From: an uncultured Lachnospiraceae bacterium
Lineage (GTDB): Bacteria; Bacillota; Clostridia; Lachnospirales; Lachnospiraceae
Length of the DNA stretch: 11,358 nucleotides
Assembly (NCBI GenBank): GCA_958426095.1
Contig: CATZYB010000073.1
Coordinates: 1-11,358, forward strand
Direction of reading: 5' to 3'
Shown: positions 11,208 to 11,358 of the stretch, in pieces
Position numbering within the stretch: the stretch's first letter is position 1
Layout: each line of letters starts with the position of its first letter
Translations under genes and position numbers: made by a program
Notes under the pieces: model-generated
The model's input: the letters and a program-made list of their open reading frames with translations, nothing else
Databases searched by the model: none
What the model was told of the DNA's origin: nothing

Positions 11208-11358
11208 ATGGGACAGAAAGTTAATCCTCACGGCCTCAGAGTCGGAATTATTAAGGATTGGGATTCCAGATGGTATGCAGAAGCAGATTTTGCAGACAAT
11301 CTGGTAGAAGATTATGAAATCAGAAAATACCTTAAAAAGAGATTATACAACTCAGGTG
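11208..11358 (+). CDS. rpsC: 30S ribosomal protein S3, 5' part
   Basis: The first 50 codons are present; the window ends inside the gene. MGQKVNPHGLRVGIIKDWDS followed by WYAEADFADNL is the standard S3 N terminus. The KH domain, expected after about residue 40, is cut off. S3 is on the 30S mRNA entry side. TAGGAGG overlaps the rplV stop region, and the genes are ten bases apart, consistent with continuation of the S10 operon. Confidence 0.97.
   Translation, partial: MGQKVNPHGLRVGIIKDWDSRWYAEADFADNLVEDYEIRKYLKKRLYNSG

Overview
The window looks like chromosome from a low-GC, anaerobic Firmicute of class Clostridia, probably near Lachnospiraceae. The evidence is strong AGGAGG ribosome binding sites, A/T-rich sigma-A promoters, a canonical S10 ribosomal-protein operon, and a 4-hydroxybutyryl-CoA dehydratase very like the one known from Clostridium aminobutyricum. 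The family placement is inference.

Layout. (1) 98-1858, plus strand: a three-gene cluster with a CoA-pyrophosphatase-type Nudix hydrolase, an unrecognised 138-residue soluble protein, and a YjjG/YfnB-type HAD nucleotidase. It ends at a bidirectional terminator shared with the convergent gene. (2) 1954-2817, minus strand: a class I SAM-dependent methyltransferase of the RlmI-like group with its own promoter. (3) about 2895-3850: no gene of normal size, but three tandem ~330-bp modules, described below. (4) 3910-7096: a PAS/AAA+/Fis sigma-54 activator followed by abfD. Between them lie a textbook -24/-12 promoter and two perfect palindromes that are probably the activator's binding sites. (5) 7177-11358: S10 operon promoter, a structured ~230-nt leader, then rpsJ-rplC-rplD-rplW-rplB-rpsS-rplV and the start of rpsC.

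The standout is region 3. Modules 1 and 3 each have an extended -10 promoter, a leader with a 5' stem-loop, a strong Shine-Dalgarno and a 30-32 codon ORF. That ORF encodes one hydrophobic segment followed by HYIIKWLDG and a charged tail. A bidirectional terminator follows, and then a convergent minus-strand promoter that would make a ~75-nt antisense RNA. Direct repeats link the ORF's start region to the 5' part of that RNA. This is the architecture of the par/Fst type I toxin-antitoxin locus of plasmid pAD1. The repeats differ between modules but match within each one, so each antisense RNA should recognise only its own toxin mRNA. Module 2 has lost exactly 57 nt covering the ribosome binding site and start codon, yet keeps its antisense gene.

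All functional statements are read from sequence by eye; no searches or folding programs were run.
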